Assembly: GCA_010015805.1 (NCBI GenBank)
Contig: ML978123.1
Span: 1,984,001 to 2,048,000, forward strand
Source: Rhizodiscina lignyota
Lineage: Eukaryota; Ascomycota; Dothideomycetes; Aulographales; Rhizodiscinaceae
DNA length: 64,000 nt
Reading direction: 5' to 3'
Notes under the pieces: generated by a model
Told to the model about the DNA's origin: nothing
The model's input: only the letters and a program-made list of their open reading frames with translations
Databases searched by the model: none
In this document: positions 35,258 to 47,676 of the stretch, in pieces
Layout of the letters: every line of letters begins with the position of its first letter
How positions within the stretch are numbered: the first letter of the stretch is position 1
Translations under genes and position numbers: made by a program

Positions 35258-36581
35258 TCAGTTCTCGGCCTCGAAAATCACTTTCTGCGCCTTCCCGTGG
35301 TCGAAAATTTCATATCCCTCCATCGCCTCGGACAATGGCATGATCTTATCAGCCATGAATCTACCTTTTGTCAATATAAATCTAGCAACACGAGGGCACT
35401 CGCACTCACCCCAATTTATGCTGATTCTTCTCCAACTTCTCAAACGCCTCATTAAAGATCGACCCCACAGGACACCTGCCGGTCTGGATCTTCAAATTCT
35501 TGTCGTATGCCTCACGACCCGTCCACGGGACCTGTTGATTCGTCAGCTCGTCTATTTGCTAAAACTTCATTGCCTCTGTGTTCTTCATATATCCACTCAC
35601 CTCCGCATTATGAAGACCCACACTACTAATAATCCCCCAAGGCCTCAAGATGTCAAAGCTCGTCCGCAACGCCGAACTCAACCCAACCACTTCAATTACA
35701 ACATCAGCACCTCTTCCATTCGTATACTCCCTCACTTTCTTATCCAAATCCCCGATCTGTGTATGGTGATTGAACCCCTCAGCACCCAGCCCCTCTGCTA
35801 GCTTAAGCCTGCTTTCCGTACCATCCACAGCAAGCAAGTGCTTCGGCGCGTATTCGGCCGCATTGAGCACTGCGCACAAGCCGACGGGCCCGCACCCGAT
35901 GACCACGACCGTCGAGTCTTTGATTTCCTCCTCGGTTAGATGGGAGAGGGCATTCGACGCTGCAAAGTATCCGGTCGGGAAGATGTCGGCCATCAACACA
36001 AGGTATTTGGGGTCAATCCCAGGGGGCGCTCTCCTCACGCTCGTGTCGGCTAGAGGAGCTCGCACGTACTCGGCCTGTCCACCGTCGAGAGCCGGGGAGC
36101 CGAAGAGCTGTGATTTCTCACAGCGAGAAGAGAAGCCTCGTTTGCAATAGAAGCACTCGCCACTGAGAACACAGAGTTAGTCTATCAGAATCTGAAGACG
36201 TGTACACACTCTGCCATGAGATGTCTATGAGGGCCTACCAAGATGTTGTGAAAGCCGCCACTACGATATCCCCTTTCTTCACGGTCCTCACGGCATCTCC
36301 GACCTCTGTGACCGCACCAGTCCACTCGTGGCCCATGATGAACCCAGGGGCGCTCTTTTGGTGGCCGCGAAATACATGCAGCTCGCTGATCACCGCAGCA
36401 GTTAGCTGGTGCTTCTGTCATAGCCTTGCACTTGGGATACCACTAACCTCCCGCATAATGCTGTGTATCCGACTTTTACGATAATGTCTGTTGGCTCTTG
36501 AATCTTCGGAATTGGTCGTTGTTGAATCTCCACTTGATGGGGACCGAGGAACACGGCTGCTTGCATTGTGTCTTTGGCCAT
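35258..36581 (-). CDS. Zinc-dependent medium-chain alcohol dehydrogenase
   Basis: NAD(P)-dependent oxidoreductase of the MDR superfamily. Five exons: 36581-36448, 36385-36239, 36162-35601, 35531-35410 and 35360-35258, giving about 355 aa. Catalytic zinc ligands are in ALCGSELH and GHEWTG. The structural zinc lobe is intact as CGECFYCKRGFSSRC (C-x2-C-x2-C-x7-C). The Rossmann motif is VVIGCGPVGLCAV, followed by an acidic residue in AVDGTES, which suggests NAD+ preference. The C-terminus FMADKIMPLSEAMEGYEIFD is standard. Introns are 49-76 bp and preserve phase. The substrate is unknown; formaldehyde-dehydrogenase-like and sorbitol-type members look similar. Confidence 0.92.
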
Positions 36582-37387
36582 TATGACTCAGTGAGGATTG
36601 TTGCGAGGAGAAAAGATGGAATTGAGCGTTTTATGAGTCGAATTGGGTGCTTGGAGAATCGAATGACTACTATTTCCTCGAGCAATTTAAGCTGAAGCAG
36701 AGAACTATGAGATGACGTCGAACGAAGCTCAATTGGTGGAAACTGAGACGTAAAAGGGAGATTATAAGAAACCTTGGTCATGCAAGAAGAGAGAGCAAAC
36801 ATATTATACCATCTCAAATACACCGTCATTTCCTCGTTCCCAACATCTACACAATCCAGTATTGGTTAACTTAATGAGGCATGACAGGGCTCAGAGCGCA
36901 GCTCACAACCGCCCAGAGATTTAGCGCATTACGAGCGAGACTCTGCTCCAGTAGTGTTTCGCGCACAATCGGGAGCGCGAGGTGAAAGGATGAGGATGTT
37001 CTCAGCTTCCTCGTCTATGTCGATTAGAGCGGTTGGAGGTCGGCTGGGAATAAATCGGTCTTAGGCAAGGCGACCCCGGACGGAGTTCGTTAAGGTGCAG
37101 ATGTGGGGTTGGCGAATCATGCAGCTCGAATATCTCAGAACAGGGAGCTCAGATGTACGACACGAGAGTCTTGCGAGAAATTCGTGATTCCTTATGAGGA
37201 ATATGGTGGAGTTCATGATTCTCATGTGTCCAAATGCCCGGATACACCACCCAATGCCGCCAGACTCAAAAGAGCCGATGCCAAAACCGTCCTTTCCGAG
37301 CTGAACTCCGTCCCGTATGATCCCTAACGTAATTGATCAAACCAATCTACACGCCATTTCATAGAGCATGATCATCTTGGCCCCGAT
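36582..37387. other. Intergenic, alcohol dehydrogenase promoter
   Basis: These 806 bp lie upstream of the dehydrogenase and downstream of the Yippee stop, both on the minus strand. I see no gene, repeat or clear regulatory motif. Confidence 0.4.
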
Positions 37388-37809
37388 TCAAGTGACTTGG
37401 CAGAGCAGCTCGGCCTCGAGAATGAACTTGCCCTCCTTGTATTTCTCCGACGCTTCGTACGCCTTGTCGTACTTCCAGCCAACCGTGTCCCCGCACTGCT
37501 TACACGCAATATCCCGAACGATGTGGCGGCCCGTTGTCATGTTGCGCTCGCCTGGCTGGCCCTCGCTGATGTTGACGACGCTGTCGAAGAGATATGCTTT
37601 GCCATGCTGGCCGCGGAAGTTCTTGAAAATCTAAGTATCAGCCTTAAATCCTCAAAGGGTCCCAGGGGAAGCATAGAAGACTAGCTGCGTAGAGGCAAGG
37701 CTGTACTCACTCGGCTGATGATGTCGTCCTGGTTGGCGAGGTGAGTCTTGCAGCTCTTACAGCCGTAGATCTTGTTGGAGTTGAGGTAGACGTTGTATGC
37801 GAGACCCAT
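37388..37809 (-). CDS. Yippee-family zinc-binding protein
   Basis: Two exons (37809-37711 and 37630-37388, intron 80 bp) give 113 aa, the usual Yippee size. The Mis18/Yippee zinc fold uses two CXXC pairs: YGCKSCKTHLA in exon 1 and IACKQCGDTVGWKY in exon 2. FRGQHGKAYLF, TGRHIVRDI and KYKEGKFILE are the classic conserved blocks. Human YPEL proteins associate with the CTLH ubiquitin ligase and mitotic structures; fission yeast relatives act in morphology and toxin response. The exact role here is unknown. The gene is divergent from the TPR-DnaJ gene. Confidence 0.95.
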
Positions 37810-38837
37810 AGCGGCGGCTTAGGCAGGAGTAGAGCCGCTCGCTTGGGTGGATGTTGTTGTAGTTGGAGGTGCTCAGCCTATATCTGGACTCTTCTGCGTC
37901 GTTGTGCTCTGCGTGGGGGTTCAGGAGAGGACTCCTCAGAGGCTGGTCGTGGACCTTGGCTGCGACGTTGAACGCTATAGCAGAAACAGTAGCGTGAACA
38001 CTGCTCGGGGAGGAGTTTTAGAGCGTGATATCTATCAGGCTTGCTTCCAAGGGGCCTGTATGTGGATGGTACAGGTTGCCTGGAAGCGGGGAGCAGTCAG
38101 GCGGCGGCCGTAGAGATCAGAAGGCGCGTTACGAGAGGTCAGCGGGCCGAGAGCAGTGAATTGGGCGTGCGAAGCTCCTTGAGAGCCTTCTGAAGTCCCA
38201 GTGTAGTGATTGTGAGCTTGTAGCACGTCCTGTAGGGACCACAGCTGCATGAGCTGGAGGGGTTCCCTTTGATGTCCAAGCGTACTAGTATGACGGAGGC
38301 GGCACTGGGCCGTCGTCACGTGGAATCTTGCAGGCAATTGGCGTATTGAAAAGAGAATGGCATATTTTGAAGACTCTCGCTCGAAGTCACGGAATCAGAT
38401 CTCTCTCGACGCGAACGTCTGGAGAAGCAGCTGCCACAGTCGTTGGGCGCGCGCTAACGCTTCTATCGCGCTGTCAATGGTCAGGGAGAGGCAGTGGGTG
38501 GAGCCAATCATCTAGATGGCCCGTCGAATCTTCTAGCGACTTTTGTTGCACGCATCCTCGTTGTTTCTCGTGCCCAAGCGTCTTTCAGTAACCCGACCAG
38601 GAGCTGCCGCTGCGCCTAAGAATTCCTACACTCGAAACCCCATCGTCACGGCGAGCCAGCACACCTCGTTCTTGCAGGAGCGTAGCACCGGAGAAGGGCC
38701 GCACTCCCACCACAGAGCCGGTACACTTAGTCTTGGATGCTAGTGTAACCAGCGCCGCTTCCCGCTTGAGTAATCCCCGTCCACTCGTGCTCCCGTGCCC
38801 GAACAGTCGAAGAAGAGTCGGAAAGGCACAAACGCAA
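37810..38837. promoter_or_regulatory. Divergent promoter region, Yippee / TPR-DnaJ
   Basis: One kilobase between head-to-head genes. The frame of the DnaJ gene is open back to 38733 but without an ATG, so that part is probably 5' UTR. Nothing else was recognised. Confidence 0.4.
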
Positions 38838-40921
38838 ATGAACATCTTTCAAAAGACACGTAAGAAGTCGTCGCAGAGCACCAGTCCCACCAAGCCCGAC
38901 CCTGCCGCACCGCAGCGGCCTTCTCGCCCTTCCTCGCCTCCGCCAACGTCTCCCGACAAAAGTTCCCCCACCAAAGACCGCGACAGAGGCAGGCGTTCGC
39001 CCACTAAGCGCACCAGCAAGAAGCCGCATCACGAGACCGACCATCCATTGAATCTCCCGCCCGAGCAGCGGAAACGCCTGTCGAAGATGTCCGCCATGAG
39101 CGACTCCCAGCCGCAGCCGATGGATTTGGATCGTGAGCAGACGGCCTCGCCATCAGCAACACCAGCAAGTCCTCCTCCACCTCCAGGCTCTTTTCCGCAG
39201 ACAAACGGCGTCAATGGCACACACGCCAAGGAGGAGAGGCCGCCAACGCCACCCCTTCATCGCACGCCCACAGGCCCAAATCTGGAAGATGCAGAATCGC
39301 ACAAGGCTGCAGGTAATAAATTTTTCAAGGCGAAGCAATATGACAAGGCCATTGAGGAGTATACAAAAGGTGAGAATCTGCAGATCGAAATTTCTGTGAT
39401 AAGTTTAGTAACGCCCTCCAGCAATCGACATCAATCCACAATCCTCCACCTACCGCTCCAATCGTGCTGCGGCCTACATGTCCGCAAACCGCTACTCTGA
39501 AGCTCTCGAAGATGCCAAAGTTGCAGACGAGTTAGAGCCAAACTCTGCCAAAATCCTCCTCCGCCTTGCCCGCATTTACACCTCCCTCGGCCGGCCACAG
39601 GAAGCGTTGGACGTTTATTCACGAATTGATCCGCCCGTGTCTGCAAAGGACATGCAACCGGCGACGACGATGATGCAACACATCAAGCTGGCAGAGGATC
39701 AATTAAGAGATGGGACGAGCGGAAGCATGGTGATACATGCGTTGGACCAAGCAGAGCGAGGCCTGGGAAGTGGCGTGGATAGGCCAAGGAAGTGGAGACT
39801 GATGCGTGGAGAGGCGTATCTGAAAATGGGAAATGTAAATGCGTTAGGAGACGCACAAACCGTTGCGATGGGCTTGCTGCGAAATAACAACCAGGATCCA
39901 GAGGCATTGGTCCTACGAGGACGAGCTCTATATGCTCAAGGCGAGAACGACAAGGCACTCCAGCATTTCCGACAAGCGCTGAGCTGCGATCCCGACTTTA
40001 AAGACGCTGTGAAGTACCTGCGGATGGTGCAGAAGTTGAGTCGTATGAAAGAGGAGGGAAATGATCATTTCAAACGGGGACGATATGAAGAGGCTATTGA
40101 TGTTTACACGGAGGCGCTGGAAGTCGACCCCACTAACAAAGGGACGAATTCGAAGATTCTTCTGAACCGAGCACTATGTTACCTCAAAAAGAACGACTCG
40201 AAATCCGCGCTTGCTGATTCCACTCGTGCCATTGAACTGGACCCCTCCTACGTCAAAGCCCGCAAGACGCGTGCCAAAGCATTGGGCGAGAGCGGCGACT
40301 GGGAAGAAGCAATTCGCGAGTACAAGGCCGTGCAAGAGCAGCACCCCGAGGAGCCAGGTCTAGCAAAAGATATCAGACATGCCGAGCTGGAGCTGAAGAA
40401 GAGCAAGAGAAAGGATTATTACAAGATCCTGGGAGTAGATAAGAACGCCGATGATAACGAGATCAAGAAGGCATATCGCAAGCTGGCCATTGTCCACCAC
40501 CCAGACAAGAACCCGGGCGACGAGGCTGCAGCAGAGCGCTTCAAGGATGTTGGAGAGGCTTACGAGACGCTGAGTGATCCTCAGTATGTCTATCTTCCGT
40601 TCAAAATGAACTCTGTTAGAGATCGCTAACGTAATTCTTAGGAAGCGCGCACGCTACGACAGTGGTGAAGACCTGCTCGATCCCGCAGACATGTTCGGTG
40701 GTGGTATGGGTGGATTTGGTGGCGGCATGGGTGGTGTTCAGATCGACCCATCCATGCTCTTCAACATGATGCATGGTGGAGGCGGTGGTGGCTTCTCTTC
40801 CTTCTCTGGGGGTGGAAGTCCGTTCGGCGGCATGGATGGCATGGGTGGGGGAAATCCGTTTGGTGGCATGCCTGGTGGTATGCCAGGCGGACGATCGAGA
40901 GGACGAGGTTACCCATTCTAA
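38838..40921 (+). CDS. TPR and J-domain co-chaperone (DNAJC7/Tpr2-like)
   Basis: Hsp70/Hsp90 co-chaperone of 657 aa in three exons (38838-39369, 39422-40583, 40642-40921). After a disordered Ser/Pro-rich N-terminus, TPR motifs begin at [20 protein letters not shown] and repeat through [20 protein letters not shown] and [15 protein letters not shown]. The J domain follows ([20 protein letters not shown]) with the catalytic HPD in [13 protein letters not shown]. The C-terminus is a low-complexity Gly/Met/Phe-rich tail ending [13 protein letters not shown] clamps bind the EEVD tails of Hsp90 and Hsp70, while the HPD motif stimulates Hsp70 ATPase. The first intron splits the TPR1 codon Ala exactly in phase. 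Confidence 0.95.
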
Positions 40922-42165
40922 GAGACTCGAAGGAGCAAGCAAAAGTTGTTCGTCATCGTGAAAAAGTCCCTAATATCAGGGAAGGATACGGCCATCGATT
41001 TTCACCTTGAGCGTATGTGTTCAATCCGTCTAGTAGCGTTCCGCCGATCACTTTGAGTTTGGATGCACTTGCTGGCGGATAGACGGTGTGTTATGATACC
41101 TTCATTGCATCTAGACTCTTTCCTGGTCCTGCGATGTAGCATTTCTTAGGCGCTTGGGTTCCGTTCTCTTTCCTTCTAGACTAGGGGCTTGGCGATCGTG
41201 CTGCGCAAGCAGTGGAATGATAATGTCGTGTACGTACAGGTATCACTCTCCTTCCCGTAGTTGAAATGGGAGGGGCTCTCGAGAGACTGCTTTAGTGCTC
41301 GAAATCTTTTACGATTGCGTTTGTGACTACCACGCGGAAGAGATAATCTACAAGTCCAGCTTGGGACATGAGCAATCAGACGCTGTCGACGCGCTCTAGG
41401 TCTTCTCCTGAAATCCGGGACGACCAACACTTTTTATATCAACTTCGTTTCCCTTTTCTCGGCACGCAACATTCGATCAATTTCTTCAGCCAGCACAACA
41501 TAGAGCTGGTGAAGATGAGCATTCTGTTTGGACACAGATAACAGCCTTACACATGGATGAAGTTCCACATGACGTTCCGCTGGTATTGGAAAGCAAAATC
41601 ATCGGTCTCAAGCGTGTGCACTTGGCGGGCACTAGAATATGGAGTGGCAACTCATTGCAAAACGTCAACTTAAAATAGTGTCGGTATCATTGAAACCAGA
41701 CGTTCAATCGGTTGAAAAAGTGTAAATTGATTTCTGTGATCATTCCACAGATGGAAAAAAGCTAATGTTTCTGTACTTTACATGTCATGACGGTCCATTA
41801 CGCATCTACCCATCCCTCTTCAACTAGTACCATCTCAATTCGCTTCGGACTCCATCGACCCGAGCCGCAGGTGTAGTGTAGCTTTAACTCCTCCGTTTTT
41901 CATAAGCTTCCAAAACTGGTGGGTGCTCCGGGTAAGGATAGACGACCCGATCTTCCTCTCCTCTATGCGCAGTCTCTCTACACCTCATATGATGTGCTGA
42001 AGGACAGGATTCCTTCTCACTGAGGCGTTGTTGAAGCCGTACGAGAGACACCCTGAAGGCAGGCAAGTTCTATGCTGCCTTTTCACCTCTCAGTACATGG
42101 AAGCTAATACATAGCTCAAACACTTGAGCTAGTCTTCCTCATTGCTTTGCGGATCCTCTTTCTAT
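40922..42165. other. Convergent intergenic, TPR-DnaJ / EBP-like gene
   Basis: 1.24 kb between converging genes. Only short frames occur and I recognise none. It likely consists of two 3' UTRs and spacer. Confidence 0.4.
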
Positions 42166-43121
42166 TCAGAGCAATGCGGGTTTGCTGGGCCCTGGTACTC
42201 CGGCAGCCATACATAGGCCGCGAAGAATGTCTTTGCTCGTGGAGTAGATTATGACCGCCGGGAAGACCAGCCAGAGGCCGCTGTTTATGTGTCAACCATG
42301 CCGTTCTACTTCGAATACTCTCATCAAGAAGACTTACTTTGGCACAATCCACAGCGAGAAGAGGGTCCACAAGGAGTTGTGCCCAATATGGGCATAGCCA
42401 TTGAAGTATTCAATCAACCCTGGCATTACCGCCCATTAGCACACATGCATGAACAACAAGGAAGGACCGAAAACTCACAATACAGCACCGTCTTGGACAG
42501 AGTAACCCAGCTCGCCACGCAAAGCACTAAAACCATCTGCGCCCCATGCAAACCCTCGATCCTCCTCTTCTCAAACAGAAAGAATTTGCTCCCCTTCGCC
42601 GCGGCCGTCACCCCATTCCCTCTCGCTTTCGGCCTCCCCTCATCCACGCCATACCGCCACACCATCCAGACGTACCAAACATACGCCGCCGTCTCGAGCG
42701 CGTTCAGCGCGCCCTGCGCGCTCGGGAAGCCGTCGTTGGCATTGAACGCCGGCCAGCCGTACACGTAGTCGACGGTGGTGTACAGCGCGTACGGCTTCCA
42801 GATCGGCTCGTGCATCCAGCCGCCCGGCATGGTCCACGGCCGGAGGAGGATGTAGAACGTGTCCCAGATCACGAGCGGGATCGCGACGCCCAGCCATATC
42901 AGCGTCAGGCGCGTCGGCGTGTGAGACCAGTATTTCGAGGAGCCGGAGCTGGATGATGGCCGCGGCGCAGATTGGTTCTGCGACCTGTTCCTGAGTTGGC
43001 CGTTTGCGCTGCCATCGTCAGTTGGAGAGGAGGTCGGCGACATGCTCGCGTGAGACTTTGTCGGCGAGGCGCCGAGCGCGGGGGGAGGGAAGTTCTTTGG
43101 ATGGTTGCGCGTCGACACCAT
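42166..43121 (-). CDS. EBP/EXPERA-like polytopic membrane protein
   Basis: Three exons (43121-42479, 42419-42338, 42280-42166; introns 59 and 57 bp) give 279 aa. After a disordered Ser-rich N-terminus (MVSTRNHPKNFPPP), hydrophobic spans include RLTLIWLGVAIPLVIWDTFY, a span near YVWYVWMVWRYG, MVLVLCVASWVTLSKTVLYW and LFSLWIVPNGLWLVFPAVII. YTTVDYVYGW, LNALETAAY and EYFNGYAHIGHNSLW resemble the EBP sterol-isomerase/EXPERA fold with polar residues inside helices. The substrate and activity are unknown; sterol isomerase itself would be shorter. I prefer the ATG at 43121, because the frame upstream (to 43334) runs into a likely intron end (CCACAG). Confidence 0.78.
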
Positions 43122-43520
43122 TACTTTAGGCCTGTGGAATAATTTGTAGAAGCTCAATTGCGCGGGAAGAGTAAGACAGAATGAGAAAATGAGAAAGCAG
43201 AGTAGAGAGATGGGGTTGTTTTTGAATTCGTTCCATTCCACGCTAATACGCGGAAGTTCGTGTTCCTGCAGGCCATGCTGAGATGATCCATCGTCAAACA
43301 ATGCTGAAACCGACGAAAGCGACTGCGCCGTCACATTTGCCGCTCGCTTTCTCAGCGGATTTTCGAAAAGCCCGATGGTCGGGGTAGGAGGCGAAGCACG
43401 TTAGTAGAATGATATACGTACGATACGAAGCCACTGTTGCATGCACTCACAATTCAGGATCTTGTTGTCAAGGATTCATAATTATGTTTATATAGACATT
43501 AAGTACAGCTCTCGAGGTCT
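43122..43520. other. Intergenic, EBP-like promoter
   Basis: 399 bp between two minus-strand genes. The frame of the EBP-like gene stays open to 43334 and contains a hydrophobic stretch, so an N-terminal extension or a leader intron is possible. Otherwise nothing was seen. Confidence 0.4.
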
Positions 43521-46500
43521 CTAATCTCTCATCGGAGCGAAAAAATACACAGATGCGAGCGCCGAGCTGGTAGACAGATGTACCAGCACCAGCCACGCGC
43601 AGATGCCATTAACAAAGTGGTGCAGCTGGTACGCGTAGCTGACGCCGAACACAGCCGCCCACATCGCGAGCACGAAAAAGGCGCAATTAGTGACGTAGGT
43701 GAGCTTGCTGCCGCTCAGCCTCGGCACCATCCTCCCCGTACTCAGCGTCTCAACCAGCAAGATGTACGGCATGATGGAGAGGATGTTGTGGTGCGAGGAA
43801 AACGGCGTGAGCCAATGCACGGCCAGGTTGCGTATCCAGACGACCAGGACCGGCATGTTGATGGGCAGGATCCAGAGCATGAGGACGAGCAAGCTGTGTG
43901 CGTAGTTGTAGAAGTTGTAGTTGGTGTCCGAATTAGTGTCTAGGGTGAGGCGCCACGCCCGGACGCACGTGGCAAGTTGGACGATGCAGAGGACGAGGTA
44001 GGCGAATTGGTATGGTATTACGGTAGAGACGAGCAGGAGGAGAATGCTCGTTGTGATTATGCGTTGCCGGGTCGTGGTGACGGCAAAGGCAGCGGGAGTG
44101 CGGCGGGCTTCCTCGCTGCGGAGAGGAAGAGATCTTAAGCGGCCGTACAAGACGGCAAAGATGTTGGTGATGACCAGAATGAACCAGTTGGCGAGGGTGC
44201 AAATGCCGAAGCAAATTAAGCCAAACGTGGGTATGAGGAACCAGAAGAACGCGTCCGGGCTTCCGAGAAGAAGATCATTCTTGGTGTAGTCGATTATTGT
44301 TTCCGTGGCATTGCTTTGTCGGATTAATGATGACTGCGGTACAGGAGAGGATGCTTGGCTGGCTCTCGCCAGTGATACGGCCAAACAAGTAAGAGCAAGC
44401 ACGGCAACAGCGAGCGATCTGTGCAGACATTGATTCATGCCTTCGGAGAAGCTCATGAAGACTCCTGCGTGTATGTTAGTTTTATTCCATCATGCTTGAA
44501 TGTGATAGACAAACCAGTTTGATCATACACCTGGAACTGCTTTCGCAGGACCAGAGCAACGACGAGCAAAGGCAGAGCAGCGAATAGCGTGCGGTATCGC
44601 ATCCACAGCTTACCCATGCTGCCCATAATGTCGACGTGCAGAGTGATATCCAAAGGACTTTCGCAAGTTGGGTCAGTCCAGAATTGAAGAGACAGCCCGT
44701 TCGTTGGGGATTTGCCACGAAACGAAGGTGGCATGTACGGAGCAACACCGTGGAGACTAATGTCCGCATCCTTGACATTGACGAAGAACCGAGACTCGTA
44801 CACATCTGTGATGTATTGGCGCAGAAGCGGCTGAAACAGCTCCCTCTTCTTGCCACAGCCATGGCTGGCCAGGTTGAGCTTGTATGCCAACAGACTCGAG
44901 TGCAGAGCGGGCAACTTGATATCCATCGAAATCGGCCGGGAAGCTGGGAGCTTCAATTGCATGCCAGAGGTAAGCAGTCTCTGCAGATCCAGGTTTGTTC
45001 GAACCGTGCTCTCCGACACTGCGCTGAACTCGGCAATTACAAAGCCTTCTGTGTTCGTGGTAGCCTTGTCGACAACTGCAACGAATTGATGCTCAGACAG
45101 CATCTCCAAGTCATACTGTAGGTACGAAAACGGCTGCGTCTCCTCGAAGGGGAATTGTGAGTTGCTCTTGGAAGCTGGGAGCGTAACCAGATCAGGCATT
45201 GCGCTTTTACACGCAAGCCTGGTTGACCCAGAGCGGTCGCCAGAGAGATCCATGTCCATGGAAAACAGAGCAGCAGACTGACCCGACTGGGGCGGGAAAA
45301 CGCTGCAGAACATTACATCAATGGTTGCATCATTCTGGTCGCTGAGGAGTGTAAATCTCCTCTTCTCGGCTCCCCCATGAGGTGGTAGAGGCATAAGATA
45401 TGCTTTTGGCTTGTCTTCATGTCCCAGCATCCGCACCGTCAAACGCTCCCCCTGGGCCAGAATTGCATTGTCACTGTCCTCCACGATCAACAGAGTCTTC
45501 GGCTCCTCGTGTGGTAGCACCCTTTCTGCCACATCCTCTAATCCGGTCAAGAACCATTTCTTGAATGTGCGCATTCTCTCAGCGCGGCGACGAGTCTGGC
45601 CTGGCTGGTTCACATCAACCACTTCGTAGAGAGCATGGATGACACTCTTGCGAAGTTGATCGCACCACGTGATTGCCAAATGGTCCATTCCTGTCCAGAC
45701 ATTTGGAATTGTAGACGTAAACACCGTGAAGCCATGTGTTTCCGGTACAAGAGACGCAATGCTTGAATAGTCGGAAGGAACGATAGTATCCAAACCGCCC
45801 CCTGCAATTGATATCAGGGTGACATGCCAAAGTGGATTTTCATTTCCCCACTGCTTCGAGTACGAACTTCGCCAGTACTCGTTGATCTCCTTGTACGTAT
45901 TAACTATATCGGCATCGAAGGAGACGGGCGGTCGAGCGTGTGGGGCGGACAATGTTATCATCGTATTGATGGTGTTCGCTTGGTAATTCGGCATCGTGAG
46001 CATCGTCCGCGCAACAACTCCACCCATGGAATGACCGATAAGAATGACTGAGCTCGGATCTGGCAGAGTGGGGTCCCGCAATGAACGAGTAGGGTTATGA
46101 TACATGGAGAGAATGTATGCAACCGCGTCATTGAGGTACTCGGCCTGGTCCAGCAAAGTTTGGCCATGGAATGCCGTGATATCCTCGTTGAAGTCGACTG
46201 TGAAGATGTCGAAAGGTAGCTTTGCTGCTCGTTCAGCCTCCGGCCTTGTGCTAATATGACTCTGGTAATACCACGCAGCCTCTGAAGCAAGAGATCTTGC
46301 TTGCTTGTAACTCCCTGCATTCCCCGGGATGAAGAGGACGGGTACACCTTTCACTCTCGCATCCTCATCTACTCCCACCTCCCGATAGAGGTGGAGATTG
46401 TATTTGGTAGCGAACCGTGTATGCTCCGTATCGAAGTCTGAAAAGTGAACGAACGAGCTGCGCATGTATGACATGCGGCAGCCTTTAGGGTCGAGTTGTC

Positions 46501-46903
46501 GAGTCATGAAAGACCGAATGATCGTGAGGAGGAGAATTGAGGCAAGCACCACGGCCGACAAGGTCAGCAGCGTGGTAGACCATGGATTTCGCATACTGTT
46601 TCTCCGGCGTATATCTGTTTCCTTTGAACTTCCCCGGTTGAGCTCCTTTCCCAGGAGCGCCATGTCGCCCAACTCCTTTCCTGAAGCTCCATTTGCGCTT
46701 TTTGGCCATGCGCTCTTCGACGGAGGCGTTGCCGTCCCATCTGTATCGCGGCTCGCCTCCATACTCGTTCTATGCTTCGTGCTCTCGGATCGGGCTATAG
46801 TGCGGTTGCTTTTCTCGCCATCTTCATACGGTGACGCGGCATGAGACGTAGTTGGTATGCTGTCCTCCTCTTCTTCGGAAGATCCCGAAGGCCTTCTTCG
46901 CAT
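43521..46903 (-). CDS. BST1: GPI inositol-deacylase (Bst1/PGAP1)
   Basis: ER enzyme that removes the inositol acyl chain from GPI anchors so that GPI proteins can leave the ER. Exons 46903-44515 and 44464-43521 (intron 50 bp) give 1,110 aa, close to yeast Bst1 (1,029). A basic cytosolic N-terminus precedes one membrane span (TTLLTLSAVVLASILLLTII). The lumenal lipase domain shows CRMSYM, VLFIPGNAGSYKQ and the nucleophile motif VILIGHSMGG near residue 293; the PGAP1 hallmark VDFNEDITAFHG is present. The second exon supplies several membrane spans and begins GVFMSFSEGMNQCL, joined in phase to QVYDQT. The C-terminus shows the conserved HHNILSIMPYILLVE and LHHFVNG blocks. Confidence 0.96.
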
Positions 46904-47676
46904 TTAAGCAGAAGGGACTTCGAGCGAGAGGCACGTCGGGTCAGGAAATTGTGTACTCTGGTAGCTTGGTGGTTGGCAATGGCAAAAAGCTTGTTGCTTG
47001 GTCCGCGGCCGGCGGGAGTTCTATACGCCAAGGATTTCTGATGATTAGCAACAGGAGCGAGTGAGTGGCAGGGACGGTCCCCGTTAACGATAGACGGTAT
47101 TAGGCGGTTTCAACGAGCAGTGTTTCAGCGGCTCTCGCGCAACATCTCAACGAGCGAAGAGGGAAGAGCAGAGCTCAAGAGGCTCCGAGGAGCAGCTCCC
47201 GTCATGGAGAAGAGGGGCTTGGCATGCAGAGCGCGATCCCAAAACGACGAGAAATGCAACCGTCCGTGCCGCTGCTTGGATGACAGCCTGCAAACCCTGC
47301 CAGCGCCTACTGCTTTTAACCGCATGCCCCATCACCCCCGAGCGGCCGCCAGGCCAAAATCAAGAATGGCCTCCTCATTTCATCGCCCGAACCGAAGACC
47401 TGGTGACCGCCGTTGGCAGAATTCGCCAGGCATTCCAGCAAGTATCAGCAAGTCTCGCTGCACGCTAAGCCGCAATTGGCTCGAGATTGTGAAGAAGTTG
47501 AACAACCGCAAGATCCATCCCCAGACGCCGATGGACTGTGCTTCTCCAGCCACCCGGACACGCCAGTGGCAGTAGCTCAACGGACTTCGGGCGAACCTCA
47601 TGATTTCTGATCTCATCATTTTGATTGACCTGCCGTCTTTGTCTGGCTATTTGAGTGCTCTATGTACAATGCTCAT
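46904..47676. other. Intergenic, BST1 promoter / IRC3 3' side
   Basis: 773 bp between two minus-strand genes. A 151-codon plus-strand frame (47120-47575) is present, but it is Arg/Pro-rich, matches nothing I know and overlaps the probable promoter, so I do not call it. Confidence 0.4.

Noticed and set aside
47120-47575. 151-codon plus-strand frame downstream of IRC3
   Set aside because: Arg/Pro-rich with no recognisable motif; it lies in the BST1 promoter interval.
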